Of a DNA stretch of 64,000 nucleotides, positions 47,001-58,283 are shown in pieces (position 1 is the first letter of the stretch; each line of letters starts with the position of its first letter). This stretch comes from Halichondria panicea. Taxonomy: Eukaryota > Porifera > Demospongiae > Suberitida > Halichondriidae. Position numbers and translations under genes: made by a program. The stretch spans positions 2,046,501-2,110,500 of the forward strand of contig NC_087385.1 of the NCBI RefSeq assembly GCF_963675165.1. The letters are read 5' to 3'. The notes under the pieces were generated by a model, which was not told the origin of the DNA, ran no database searches, and worked only from the letters and a program-made list of their open reading frames with translations.

Positions 47001-50000
47001 AGCACCTGTTGCACGCAAGCTGTGATTGGTTTTGTCGTCAATCCCGACTTGTTTGAACATTTCCTTGACCATTTTACTGAGTTTATTCTCTCCAATCTGT
47101 GCATTGCTAAACCATGGAGCTGCTGGATTATCAGGAACCTTGTCAAGCGGTCGTAGGTAAAACAAATCTTTCTCAATTGCCTTCGTTGGCAACTTCCCTA
47201 AATATAGATCAAGTAGCTTCACATGACATCTATCACCCGGTGTAGCAAAAACAGGAACAACCTTGTTCTCAACACGGATATCTCGAAAGCCACCATTTCT
47301 ATTTTTAGAACCATTCTCTGTATATATATATAGCGATCTGGATTAGTCAACCGAGTAAATTGGGACGGCTTCAAAAACCTATGCTCGTTGCCACCACGAA
47401 GGCAAAACACTTTGCCATTATAATAGAAGACAGCTCGAAACAAGGAATTTGGGGTATGAACACCTATATAATACCTTTTTCCCATAGCAGATTTTATTCG
47501 TCTTTCGAAATAATGGCAGCATGTTTTACTGCTGCTCCTACACCATCGATTTTCAGAGTGCGAAAGTAACTGTCCGTTGTATGATGGAGTTCTTTGAATT
47601 CAGGTTCTTTATTATCAATCAAATTGGGAGCTCTTGCATCAATAGATCGTATGTACCTATTAATACCACACAATAGCTGGTACAACGTTTTAGCTGGGTA
47701 CTTGGTACCATTCTTTTGACGTGTTTCAACCAAAAATCTTGATAGCCAATAGGACAGAAGAGCATTTTTGTCCATTGGACTGTCAAGTAAGTCTGTGGGG
47801 CATTGTTCATCAGAGAAAACTTTGTTCCTTTCATCTCTCCACTCATTAAAATTGTTCACGGCCCAGTTAGTAGACTTACTAGTGTTCTTGGGGACGTAGC
47901 CTTTCGCCATTTCATCATAGTTAGTATCAGAGGCTAGTGAAAAAGCACCCTTGAAACGGCTGACAGAAGGAGTTTTGTTCTCTTTATCTTCATCTTCGCA
48001 CTTAGTCTTAGATCAACTCTGACGTTTCCTTTTTCGAGAAAGCTGCTTTAGTTCAACTTCATCCATATCCTCTAGATAACGATAATCTGGATCAAGATAT
48101 TCGTCCATTCCTAAACTGAATCTTCGAGAAACTGGTTTCACTCTGATATTCTTAGAAGAGATGGAGATATAAGTTCACTGTCTTGAAGGATCTTAGACAA
48201 ACATGTACTAGTATCTTCAAAATCGCTTGCTTGAACACCCATTCACTTTCGCTGATTTTTTAAAAATCTTTGCATAGCTATAGCAACAGTGACGTCAAAC
48301 AGTAGTTATAAGCATATTCATTGAAGAAGCATGACAGGAAGTAGCTAAACATAGTAGTACAGTTCTAAACATAGTACAAGCCAGTTAAACTATGGCCTCT
48401 CGTGGTATATTTGATTTCAAATATACCACTCGAGGCCATTGTTTAACTATAACTTACGGTATGAGTATGTCATACCACGTCACTATCAGACCGCATCTCA
48501 AGTGGGTGCGTAGGTGTAGTGGTTAATTAGTTAAAAATGATATCAGCACAAGGTCTGCTGTGGTTTGTACCTCCAGCCTACATTTAATTTTATTCATGGC
48601 TAACAGTTTACACAACTACAAGTATTAGTGACGGATTCAGTCCGAGATATAGAATGGAATGTGCGTGGGAGTCGCATGCATACTCCTCTTCATACACTCC
48701 TGGTATCAGTAGCTGGATAATTATAGTTATACAAAATTATCTATGTTGATATTTCTAATAATCCAACAAAACATTATTTTTTGTGCCTCCAGGTGACACC
48801 TCCTAAGTCAATGACACCGCGTTACTACCACTCCATCACTGCCACCAGTCTGGGACCAGGACTCACTGATGACGTCCTCGTGTTTGGAGGCCATTTGTAT
48901 ACCTATGAAAATGTTGCTGACACCACCATACTGAGATTTGGTAAGTAGCTAATAGTACCTACCGTTATGGTGGATGTAGCATTCCTCCTATTCAAATGAC
49001 TATTTATCATGCAACCATGGCAACTATTGTCTGATAGACAAGTGCACACAATACATGTGTCAATGACTCTAAATGCATAATTATAATTATTCTGTATATA
49101 ATACTGTTACATTTTCTCCCCTACAGAGGCGACCGGACCTACAGCGTCTGTTGCTGGACTCTCGGCTGGGAAGTGGGCTCTCGTAGATGTGGCCCACAAC
49201 AACACTAGAGGCTCCGCCCAGCGACTGAGTAAAAAGAGGATCAGACAAGCAACTGCTCGTGCCTCATCAGTCAGTGAGACCAGCGACCACTCCTCTCAAG
49301 ACCGGGTGAAGGCTCTGGAACAACAGTTACGAGCAGCACAGCAGAGAGAGCACGACACTCAACGTCGCCACCAACTACAGTTGCAAGAGAAGGATCGTGA
49401 ATTAACTGAGGCCAACCATCGTCATGGAGATGCGGAGGAAAGAGCACAGCTGGCAGAGCAAAGAGAGCAAGCTACACAATTACTTTTGCAAGAAAAATAT
49501 CGTGAATTGGCTGAGGCCAACCGTTACCATGGAGATGCTGAGACGAGAAACCAAGCACTGATTGCTGAAATGGACCGAATTCAAGAAGGTCTCCGAAGAT
49601 CTGACAGGAGAGCCCAGCTGGCAGAGGAGCGAGCAGATGGTCTGGAAACTCAGTGGGTGGTCCATCGCGAGGAGATCACAATGACAGAGAGACAGCTCGG
49701 TTGTGGAGGATGGGGGGTCGTCAAAGTGGCCAAGTTCCGAGGAATCAAGGTGGCAGCCAAGACACTGTACGAGCAGCTCAATTCCGACTATTACCGACAC
49801 GTGTTTATTCGTGAGATGAACATGGCGGCTCGTCTGCGACACCCACATCTGGTCCAGTTCATCGGAGCCACGCTGGAGGGGAAGATGATCATCCTGACAG
49901 AGCTCATGGCCACCAGTCTGAGGAGAGTGCTGGAGGGAGGTCGTATCTCACGTGAACACATCCTCTCCATCTCTGTGCAGGTCTGTCAAGCCCTCAACTA

Positions 50001-50397
50001 TCTCCACCTCATGCAGCCAGACCCAGTGATCCATCGTGACATCAGCAGTGCAAACATCCTCCTGAACCCTCTACCCAATGGTCACTGGAGGGCAAAGGTC
50101 ACAGACTACGGCTCGGTGAACACCCTGCGAGCATTGGCGACAGAGAATCCTGGTAATCCAGTGTACGCTGCCCCTGAGGCAATAACCCCATCCCTCCAAT
50201 CAACCAAGATGGACATGTTCAGTCTGGGAGTGCTCCTGATTGAGATGTGTTCTGGCCAGTTTCCGAGTGATGACGGACGTGAGCGCTTACTCCTTACCAT
50301 CCAAGACCGTCAGTTCTTTGACATCATCAGTCGATGTATCGATAGAGAGAGAGACAATCGACCAACCGCTCAACAACTGTTGAATGAACTACATTAG
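44094..50397 (+). CDS. Kelch-repeat / coiled-coil / protein kinase fusion
   Basis: Exons 44094-44631, 44725-44879, 44945-45130, 48793-48940 and 49127-50397 join in phase to about 765 residues. Kelch repeats: CLYTFGGYDESSYYNDMSKL, CCFGGLGIKG, AVFFGGFQSDRRVNDVYLFD, MVYGGVGNGIKPLGDMWILD and VLVFGGHLYTYENVADTTI. Then about 150 residues of charged coiled coil with a duplicated EKDRELTEANHRHGDAE unit. The kinase has LGCGGWGVVKVAKFRGIKVA, the VAAK lysine, HRDISSANILL, DYG in place of DFG, and YAAPE with DMFSLGVLLIEM, of the tyrosine-kinase-like group. All catalytic residues are present, so activity is plausible. The start could be in an upstream exon (cacatatgcag precedes). The gene lies wholly inside the 18.8-kb unit. 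AATAAA is at 50410. Confidence 0.88.
45143..45655 (+). mobile_element. Second full copy of the Helentron-like repeat
   Basis: Head TGCCTCGGTGTGCATGCGCA starts about 17 bp after the exon 3 donor of the kinase gene; the tail CACCGAGGCATCAGCACC is followed by the hairpin and CTTTCATTA. The middle has diverged from the 33911 copy. Same orientation as the host gene. Confidence 0.7.
45656..46573. other. Intron sequence without recognised content
   Basis: Part of the 3.7-kb third intron of the kinase gene, between the Helentron-like repeat and the 46574 hairpin. No supported feature. Confidence 0.5.
46574..46649. repeat. 76-bp perfect hairpin
   Basis: 35-bp arms starting GTCTGACCACAAGCCACGG around the loop CCTAGT. 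It lies 63 bp beyond the 3' end of the Crypton-type gene. No target duplication seen. Confidence 0.85.
46713..48242 (-). mobile_element. Decayed Crypton-type tyrosine recombinase
   Basis: Minus-strand coding remains in the third intron of the kinase gene. In order: an acidic/basic N-terminal segment (DEYLDPDYRYLEDMDEVELK, KRKRQ), a DNA-binding-like part (NFNEWRDERNKVF, LSYWLSRFLVETRQKNG, LYQLLCGINRYIRS), GKVFCLRGGNEHRFLKPSQF, then the catalytic end with HSLRATGATCLYSA, RTGHQSLKCLRTYKHT. The His-Leu-Arg, Gly-His and Tyr residues of tyrosine recombinases are there. This matches the DUF3504 class behind vertebrate ZMYM/QRICH1/KCTD1-type exaptations. The frame is interrupted at several points (stops and shifts), so it is inactive. 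Confidence 0.8.
48383..48448. repeat. 66-bp hairpin upstream of the Crypton remnant
   Basis: Arms AGTTAAACTATGGCCTCTCG... and its near-perfect inverse complement meet at TTGATTTCAA. Together with the hairpin at 46574 it brackets the Crypton gene. Confidence 0.8.
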
Positions 50398-50416
50398 AAC
50401 TGTGTTAAAAATAAAT

Positions 50417-50602
50417 AAATGAAAGCACCGCAGGTGCTGATGCCTTGATCGGTGGAGATGCCAAAGCTACATCACATAAAGCCACTAATAGCTTAATTTT
50501 ATACACATGATGAACATTTTTTAATTTGCATGCTGCATGCAAACTCAAATAGTGGGTAATGATTGACCATGATTTTTGTTAAAAACGATCGATGCCAAAG
50601 TT
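50417..50602 (-). mobile_element. 3' fragment of the Helentron-like repeat
   Basis: Inverse-oriented tail: AATGAAAGCACCGCAGGTGC, a variant of the CACCGAGGCA repeat, and a stretch matching 34300-34460 (GACCATGATTTTTGTTAAAA). It starts 20 bp after the kinase stop codon. Confidence 0.7.
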
Positions 50603-50895
50603 TAATGGTTACCACAGCGGCAGAGCCTAGTCTCGAATACCAGCCGGTTCTCATTGTAAGCGTGGGCGGGAGAGAACCGTCTGGTGACTCTGATCTGGTG
50701 ACTCAGGGCTAGCCTCGATTCTAGTCTCGAGGCCAGACTCCTCCCGGGGGAGAGAGTCTGGCAAACCATAGATAGAAGAGGGAGAGGGATAGGAAACAGC
50801 AAGATTTCTAGATTTATCCGCGCTACGCGTGGGTGGTGCTTAGTGGATTTGGCTGAGTCAGCATGGTGCTCTAAAATTAGAAACACTGAGAGAAC

Positions 50896-51893
50896 ATGGC
50901 CACCACAAGTACCAGTACCAGTGTGGATAAGAGTGTTGCTACAGGTTTTGTAAAGAATGCCATTCACTGTGTTGGAGAAGACAAGTTGTTGAAGTGTTTA
51001 GAATAGAAATAAAAGAGATGGAGCAAGAAATTCTAGTTGCTGGAGATATGGAACAGACAGTCTTCGAAGAATTTTGTACCCAACTAACTTCCCTATTGAA
51101 GTGCTTGATTGTCTCTACTGACAAAATTAAACTATATTCTACAAGAAGAACAAAATGCTGGACATATTTTCATGCAGCACAGAATGACTCTATTCCTCAA
51201 CTGTGGAGGACTGTTTATACAGCGCTGAGACTCAATAGACGAGGAAAGCACTACTTATTCACGCAATCAGTAACTAGAAAATTGTTTGAACAATTAATGA
51301 CTGCAGCATTTAGTGATGTATTAATAAAAGAAAAACCTCGAGAGAGAGAAGAAATTATGTTTACAGCAGATGAGCTGAAAATACTGAGGTATGCTAGTGG
51401 ATTTGTACCTTACAAGCTAATCAAAAGGTATAAAACCAAATCAGGAGAAAAATTCTATCATTTTAAGGACTGTCTTCAAGGTATGGCTGTGAATAGCGAC
51501 GAAAATCAGGATTTTCTCGAGTATACCAAGTCTTGGATTGATAAAGTCAACAGGGGAGGTCTATTCTCTGTGAACAATGAAACATTTAACTTGTTTATCG
51601 CTGTTGAAACATCTGTTCGTCGATTACTTCCTAATCACTTAATTGGTAGTAAGTCTTCTAGTTTACAGGTATTAGCTCAAACGGTTATTGAGGAAATTGA
51701 TGTCCAATTTCATTGGTCTCTAATTACTCAAGAGTTGAGTGTTACTGAAGAAATTGAACTACTACAGGAACTAATACAACTATGGATTACGATTAGGGGA
51801 TTTTCTTTTGCCTCAAGTTGGTTGGAGTTGTATAAGGAGGCCACAAAGTCAAATGTTCAGAAATCAACTGGACTACGAAAACATTTGTCGTAG
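50896..51893 (+). CDS. Companion ORF of the P-type transposon
   Basis: Begins MATTSTSTSVDKSVATGFVK at a Kozak-like ATG; the frame shifts near 51000 and the rest (from 50994) is open for 300 codons. Motifs: QLWRTVYTALRLNRRGKHY, FTADELKILRYASGFVPYKL, WIDKVNRGGLFSVNNETF and, at the end, LWITIRGFSFASSWLELYKE followed by QKSTGLRKHLS. From memory, proteins ending this way are common as uncharacterised, repeat-linked genes in corals and other cnidarians. Convergent with the transposase. Function unknown; a DNA-binding or assembly helper is conceivable. The apparent frame break suggests this copy is not intact. Confidence 0.7.
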
Positions 51894-51988
51894 GTATATA
51901 CTATAATTATTGTAGCGTAAGTAATATTTGATGTTGCCATAATTCTGAATTATGTGATCAAAAGTTAAATGTGCAATTATGATATATA

Positions 51989-54900
51989 CTATTTGTGTTT
52001 CTTTTTTCTCTTTGGTAAAGGGGTTTGTACACTCTCTTCAATTGCAGATTGTTCATCGATCTTAGAAAATCTTTTCCTACAGTTGCCACGTACTGGGTTT
52101 AAGGCCATTGATCCCTGTATCCTCAATGAAGCAGCGTTAGTCAGGCACTGTTTAACATTAGGATTCTCATTTCGGCCTCCCCTTTGACGTTGCTTCCCGA
52201 AATAATTTTCTAAGGGGTCTTGTGACAATTTCTCACTTAGAAGGTATAACCCTGGATGCTTCGATAGAAGAAATGTAGCCATTTCCACAAATGAGTTCAC
52301 TGCATTTATATAGACAATTATGTTAACATGATTATCTCTATAATAAAGGGTATAATTATACCAGTTTACCTGTTATTTTTATGCCCTCCAATGTCACTGC
52401 ACTTAGCAGCATCTTTTGCTTGATATGGGGTTTGATATTTGTGTCGATGGACGATTCCCATTCATTTAAGTAACCTAGCAACTCATCCTTCAGCCACTAA
52501 TGAAGAAATATACATGTACATAAAATAATTATAAGATCACAACAATACCATGCACAGCCTGCACAAAAACTTACCTTTAGTCGTACATCGTCGACACTAG
52601 TATATGGCTTTAGACTGTCCTTCCTCTTTCTTTTCCACTCTGTCTTATTTCTGACATTAAAGACAGTCAAAAAAGTGGTCAAAATTTCGAATAAACTTTT
52701 CTGTTTCTGCAGTACTAGGGTCCCCATGTTCTGCAAAAGCCTCAGCCACTGATTTGCTTAAAACCTATTGAGCAAACAATCAATGAAAAATTATTTTTTA
52801 CAGAGAAACACCAGAGGAGGCTGGAACCACTGACCTTAGATAATTAAGGCCACTAATTCTTGCAGACTACTTCAAGCTTAGTTTTTACTGTCTATATAAG
52901 TTTAAAAGTTTTTTCTGGGGGAGTCAAATTTTATTTTTGTCAATTTTGCTCAGAAGCAGAGATACAAGTCCCAAAAGCCAGCTGTGTGGCGTCCTCGAGA
53001 ACAAGCCGCTCATGATGTCGAGGCTAGTACAAGAGCAAGACTTTTGATTGTATCTCTGCTTCTGAGTAAAATTGACGAAAATAAAATTGGACTCCCCCTG
53101 CAAAATAACGTTTTAAACTTCTTACAGACACTAAAAACTAGGCTTGAAGTAGTCTGAAAGAGAGTTTGGAGAACTCCATTAGTGACCTTAATTAGCTAAG
53201 GTCAGGTGGTTCCAGCCTCCTCTGAACCCAATTATAGGACCACCTGTAACTGTGTACTAATTAAAAATAAATTCCACTCACTTGAGCAGCTAAATCAACC
53301 CTCATTCTAGAGAAAGAAGTTAATCGAACATGTTCCAGCTTTAGTTTAGGAACGAAAGACAATGCTGATGAAGTACATAATAAGGATGCTCTCTGGTGGA
53401 GATCGGTAAGATGCTTCCATTCGATAGTTTTCTTGTTTATCTATAATTATACAGAAATGGACATCATAATAAACAGGTTTGTGATGACTAACTTACTGCC
53501 ATTAGCCGTGTGCCGTTGAATCCAGAATGAGACCAGCAGTTTCTCGTTGTCTTAATTAAATGTGGCACATCTGAAATAAAATAAAGCGAACGATTCTCAT
53601 CAGGATCAGCATATGGATTGTGTGTCTTGTATGTAAGTCCACTTTCATCACTACCGTTCATTCTAAAGAACTTCCTATTTGGACTCGCTCCGTCAGCGGT
53701 GACACTTATAACCTTAAAGCCAATTGCCTCCAACTGTCTAATTGCTTCCCATACAATAGGAAAGAGCATGTCTGCCACAATTCCCTTACGGGTAGGGAAA
53801 TGTGCATATGGAAAGTTCAACTTGAAGAACAAGCCGCGAACAAGGAGAACCATAATATGGTCTGCAACAGGAGGATGTTTTACACTTTCATCGTCAGTAC
53901 ATTCTTTAATGCTCTCTACTCGAGCTAATGTGTCGTTCATATCCCCCAGTTGCGTGAAACCAATGATTTGGCTGGTATTCTTATCGTACACAAGATCTTC
54001 TTTAATTTTCATCTCATCAATAATTAAGGAAACATACCTTCGTGACTCTGGCAATGAGTCAATTCCTGATTGTGTACGAAGCTGGCTGTTTAATTCTTCA
54101 CTAAACCCGACTTCAGATTTGTAAAAGTGAGTAAAATCACGAAGTGTTCGCTCCGATGGAAGTACAATAAATCCAGATGTGCGTAACGTGTGGTAGGTAA
54201 CACCAGAAAGTAATTGCAGGTTTAAACACCACTTTATCATTAAGGGATGCCAACGATTTTGCCTTCCCTTCTTTCCAGACGAAGCTTTTAACTGTTCTTC
54301 CCAAAATAATCTAGCGAATGTTCCTTCTGGATACCTTTCCTGTATTTTTTTTGAGTTGCTATTCAAAATGTGAACCATATCTTGGTTTAGTTCTTCATCA
54401 ACTTCTTCACCTTTTTTCTCATTCAATTTCTTAATGTAATTTTCTAGTTTTGATATCTTGTATTTTGAGGAAGTGACTGCTTTTCTTAGCCTACACATCT
54501 TTTCTTTTTTCTCAGGTGTGCGTAGGAACCTCTCATTAGTATGATTGTGAATTACCCTGGATTTCAACGTGGCTCTCTTGATCGAGCTGTGGTATATGGC
54601 CCTGAGTGCAGCCCGATAAGATTTGCACGAAGTGCATTTTTGGACATTACAAATTATTTCGCATGTCGTCGTTCGTACTGTTTTGTTAAATATATCACCA
54701 TTTAAAGTTACGGAAGCATAGTCATCAAGTTGTGCTCTAATTTCCCCATGAGCCTTTCCCAACATTATTTTGTTTTTCTTCTGTTCAATCATGGAAACAA
54801 AATGAGAGTCAGGATGACCACAGCATACATGAGCACTGTCAAGTACAAGGAGCAGATCTTGAAGGCCGGCTGACGAGATAACTGGCGGAAATGATTGTAA

Positions 54901-55341
54901 TAAACAGCATCTTTTTGGATCGACAATGTGGTTATGTACATGTACTTGCCATGTACGGTCTGATTGAACAACCAAAGTGTGTGTAATAACAGCTGGAGTT
55001 TTGCTGCTGGATGCTTCACTAGAAATCTTACACAATGTGATCTTTTCAACAGGTTGAGTAGTTACATTAACCCAATTTTTACTTGGCAAAGTCAAGGCAC
55101 CAAGAACAGTTGCAATAGATTCGTTATGACTTGTGGATGGAGGTTGACTTGTGGATGGAGATTGACTTGTGGATAGAGGTTGACTGGTGGATGGAGATTG
55201 ACTTGTGGATGGAGGTTGACTGGTGGATGGAGATTGACTTGTGGATGGAGACTTACTGATGGATGGAGGCGTGGCGGCTTTTTGTAGACGTTTTAATTTT
55301 GATTTATCCTTTCTGCGATAAAGTCCTTTTGATCGTGGCAT
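51989..55341 (-). CDS. P-element/THAP9-type transposase
   Basis: Five exons on the minus strand: 55341-53497, 53440-53282, one ending near 52740-52570, one near 52492-52374, and 52300-51989. Recognised by the RNase-H-like core VISVTADGASPNRKFF and LYFISDVPHLIKTTRNCW, the exon 2 helix LTSFSRMRVDLAAQ, and the C-terminal DPLENYFGKQRQRGGRNENP, all P-element/THAP9 hallmarks. The N-terminus is basic, then a tandem SPSTSQ/PPSTSQ linker; no clear THAP zinc finger is visible, though CKSC- and CCGH-type cysteines occur. The tail KRKKKHK is a nuclear signal. In exon 3 the reading frame changes around FFDCL/NVRNKTEW, so this copy is probably inactive. Intron 2 holds a MITE. Confidence 0.85.
52813..53223. 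mobile_element. Fold-back MITE with AGAGGAGG ends in the transposase gene
   Basis: Long imperfect inverted repeat: left AGAGGAGGCTGGAACCAC, right its inverse complement, with GACTACTTCAAGC and ATCTCTGCTTCTGAG blocks also mirrored. Nearly the whole 411 bp folds back. It shares the AGAGGAGG end with the element at 57820. No clear target duplication. Confidence 0.75.
55125..55265 (-). repeat. Coding minisatellite (SPSTSQ repeats)
   Basis: 18-bp units (TTGACTTGTGGATGGAGG on the plus strand) repeated about eight times in the first transposase exon, encoding alternating SPSTSQ and PPSTSQ. Confidence 0.85.
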
Positions 55342-55910
55342 ATCTATAATATAACATACACCATCATGTTAATAATGGCCTAAGTCCATGCAATACTATA
55401 TACTCTTCATGAAATAACACTATGAGGTTGTATGAATAAGCTTTTCTTCTGATATACGTTCCCAACAGCAAGTATACGTTACACAATTGCACCTGAAATA
55501 GCGACATGTGCAAGGTACAAACTGTGCATTTGAAGCTTGCAGTCCACACTTGTTCATACAGTTACTTATCTGGTGCATTAACTGTTCTATTTAGTACTAA
55601 TAGTAGCTAGTAATGTGTACCAAAGCAGTAAAAATAACTTACTTTATCATTTCTTCGGCAAAAACTTAATTCTTTTTTCTCAATATACTTGCAGGTGGTT
55701 GCATTGCATTAACATGGAGCTTCATGACGTCTTAAGAAGTGTATGTAATGGCTAGAAATACAACTACAGTCTATAAAAAGATTCCCGGGCAAATCCCGGC
55801 AATTATTATTGCGTAGCACGCGGCACAAAAGTCATTGAAATGATCACGTGATCGTCAACGTTTCCTATCCCTCTAACTCTTCAATCTATGGGCAAACAGA
55901 GTCACTTTTC

Positions 55911-56633
55911 TAGACTGGAAACCACGCCCCTTTCTTTAGGGAAAGAGACTGGCCAGGTGACTATCAACGACTCGTCCCAACGGAATGCTTGGAATGTAGT
56001 GTGTGCATGAATGCGTGGGAGATATCTAAACCACAACATTGCACACTAAGCTATTATAATTGATTTTATGTGAGATTAATATTTTTAGCTGTACAGTTGC
56101 AGTATAAATTTTATGTCTACTTAGCTAGCTGTTTGGATATAAGTTGTCTATCAGTACTTCTCCAATGAAGCAATTCTAAAGTTGCTGGCTGGCTACAAGG
56201 CCACTGCAAAAATAACAGACAAAAGTAGCAGAGATGCAGAGATATATTTGTCTCTCTGCCAACTGGTTTATGGAAAGTCCCTTTGCTGGCCCTATTGCCA
56301 GCAACATTTGAGTTTCTATTACAGCGGTGTCATTGCCACAGACAGGACAAGAACTAGGTACATCCAGGTGACAGCTAGCTCCAGACTTGGACATAGTTTT
56401 GCAGCAGTTGACTTGTGATTGAAATAGGTGGCTGAGCTAGCTAGCTTGCTAGAGTACAGATTACTGTACTTAGCTACAGTAGATCTAGCCAAAGTATACT
56501 AAACCGCAACACTGGTGACCACACCCTTTTCCCTGAACCACTTCCGCAAAATTCAGTACGCAATGAAGACGGAGTTGTTGATAGTCACCTGGCCAGTCTC
56601 TTTCCCTAAAGAAAGGGGCGTGGTTCCAGTCTA
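55911..56633. mobile_element. 723-bp MITE with TAGACTGG ends and 9-bp duplication
   Basis: About 60-bp inverted ends starting TAGACTGGAAACCACGCC (one extra A at the left). TCACTTTTC flanks both sides (55902-55910 and 56634-56642). Nested in the right part of the P-type transposon. Again TAG...CTA ends with a 9-bp duplication. Confidence 0.85.
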
Positions 56634-56958
56634 TCACTTTTCTTGGTTTTCAGACAGTCAAAAATGGGCGTGGCGGAAATGGGCGTGGTGACGATGCTAA
56701 AACTGGTTGGCTATTATCTCTACTCCCGTACAGATTTAGTGAGATTTGAAAGATTTTCTGTACTTGAAATAACATTTTTAGTTGATGTATACCGGAATTT
56801 AAGTTAGCCATTGCCTACTGGCATAGTTTTAAAAATGACAAAGGTCAAGTACTATCAACCTCCTCTGTGAAGTGGAATCATGTGACAGTTTATTGCATTC
56901 TTGCGAATCTGATTGGAGATTTCAAATTTTGACATCTGAACCAAGAAAAGTGACTCTA

Positions 56959-57744
56959 CAGGGATTTGAGGAGTTCTTGCAACTGTAATGTCGAGAGCGG
57001 AAGTACCTGTCACCTCCCCCAGGACCCAAGGGCACTACATGACACCCTCTACAATCTCCTGCAAGGCCTTGTCTGGCTGAAAGCTGCCCATGCGCAAGAG
57101 TGGCTCTTGCTCTTCATCAAAGATCTAAGGCAAACCCGCGCTGATCTCCTTCTCACAAGCACATTGGTTTAAAGCTCCACCCTCTTACTGCGTGTTATAA
57201 TAATACCCATTTTCAATATTCTTTTTCGTCTGCCCAATGGGCTACTCTTCATTATTTGGAGGCTACAAAGAAGAAGAAGAACCTTGGTAACAAGTTTGAA
57301 TTTTGGCTCATTCCAAACCAATTTTTCTCCAATAGAGCCTATTCCTTTGATAAAGGCTTTGCACCACAGAAGGTTGTCAGCTGAAGCTATCCTTGAGATT
57401 CTAATCGTTTTGTGAGCTACTACTTGCCCCAGCCTGACTGTAAGCTGTTGAAAGTGTATCACTAGTCTCAGCTAGCTCCAGCTAGCTGGATACACAGTTT
57501 GTGTGACAGACTAATAGTAGTAGCTCACGATTTTGGGCTCAAGGATAGCTTTAGCTGTGGTGCAAAGGCTTGCAGATATATAGAGCAAAGCCTCCTGTAT
57601 AGGTCGATTTTTTCCCAAAATAAACAGGCCTAAAGGCTTTATTGGAGAAAAATTGGTTTGTAATGAGCCATAATTACGTAACTGTTCACGTGACAGGTAC
57701 TTCCGCTCTCGACATTACAGTTGCAAGAACTCCTCAAATCCCTG
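56959..57744. mobile_element. 786-bp fold-back element with CAGGGATTTGAGGAG ends
   Basis: Ends CAGGGATTTGAGGAGTTCTT and its inverse complement, about 58 bp long, flanked by TA on each side. The interior also folds on itself (AGCTAGCTCCAGCTAGCTGG). Partial copy at 43392. Nested in the P-type transposon. Confidence 0.78.
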
Positions 57745-57819
57745 TACATGTAAATGCCAGACCCTCTCCCTGGCACATGTCAGATCACGTGCAAGGGAGT
57801 GGTCGATCTGGGGCCAGAC

Positions 57820-58283
57820 CAGAGGAGGTTGGCCACGCGTCATCAATCATGTGACATTCCTAAGGTCTCTGCTCACGTTACCATAGATACCGAATAACTG
57901 TAATAAAAAAGCTATGGATACTTTTGCTTTGCTGACTTGTAACACCGGACTAGCTGTGTCTGTTGTCTGGCTGGACCAAGATTAGCTTGACTATAGGGTA
58001 GAGTATAGTTCAGCGGTGCTGTATGCAGCTTGCATTGTACTGGCTGGCAAGAATCTAGTAAACACTGTATGCACTGATAACTCGCCAGAATAGAGGGGAT
58101 CGGTGGGGATCGAGTTAGTTAATGAAAGCTTTATACCAAAAGAAGCCAGAGAGGCACATAAAGTTTGCCTTCAGTCTCTAATGACCGTGCAACATCAGCT
58201 AGAAGTTTACATAGAACTCATTGTCAATTTTTGTGCCAGCTCAGCAAAAAAAGTGGTGCACGTGATCGTGTCCAACCTCCTCT
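57820..58283. mobile_element. 464-bp MITE nested in the right end of the P-type transposon
   Basis: Ends CAGAGGAGGTTGG and CCAACCTCCTCT; GGGGCCAGAC flanks both sides (57810-57819, 58284-58293), splitting the transposon's own terminal block. The interior is homologous to 42120-42275. Confidence 0.78.

Noticed and set aside
53618-54124. 168-codon plus-strand ORF opposite the transposase
   Set aside because: Antisense shadow of the P-type transposase first exon, which has clear family motifs.
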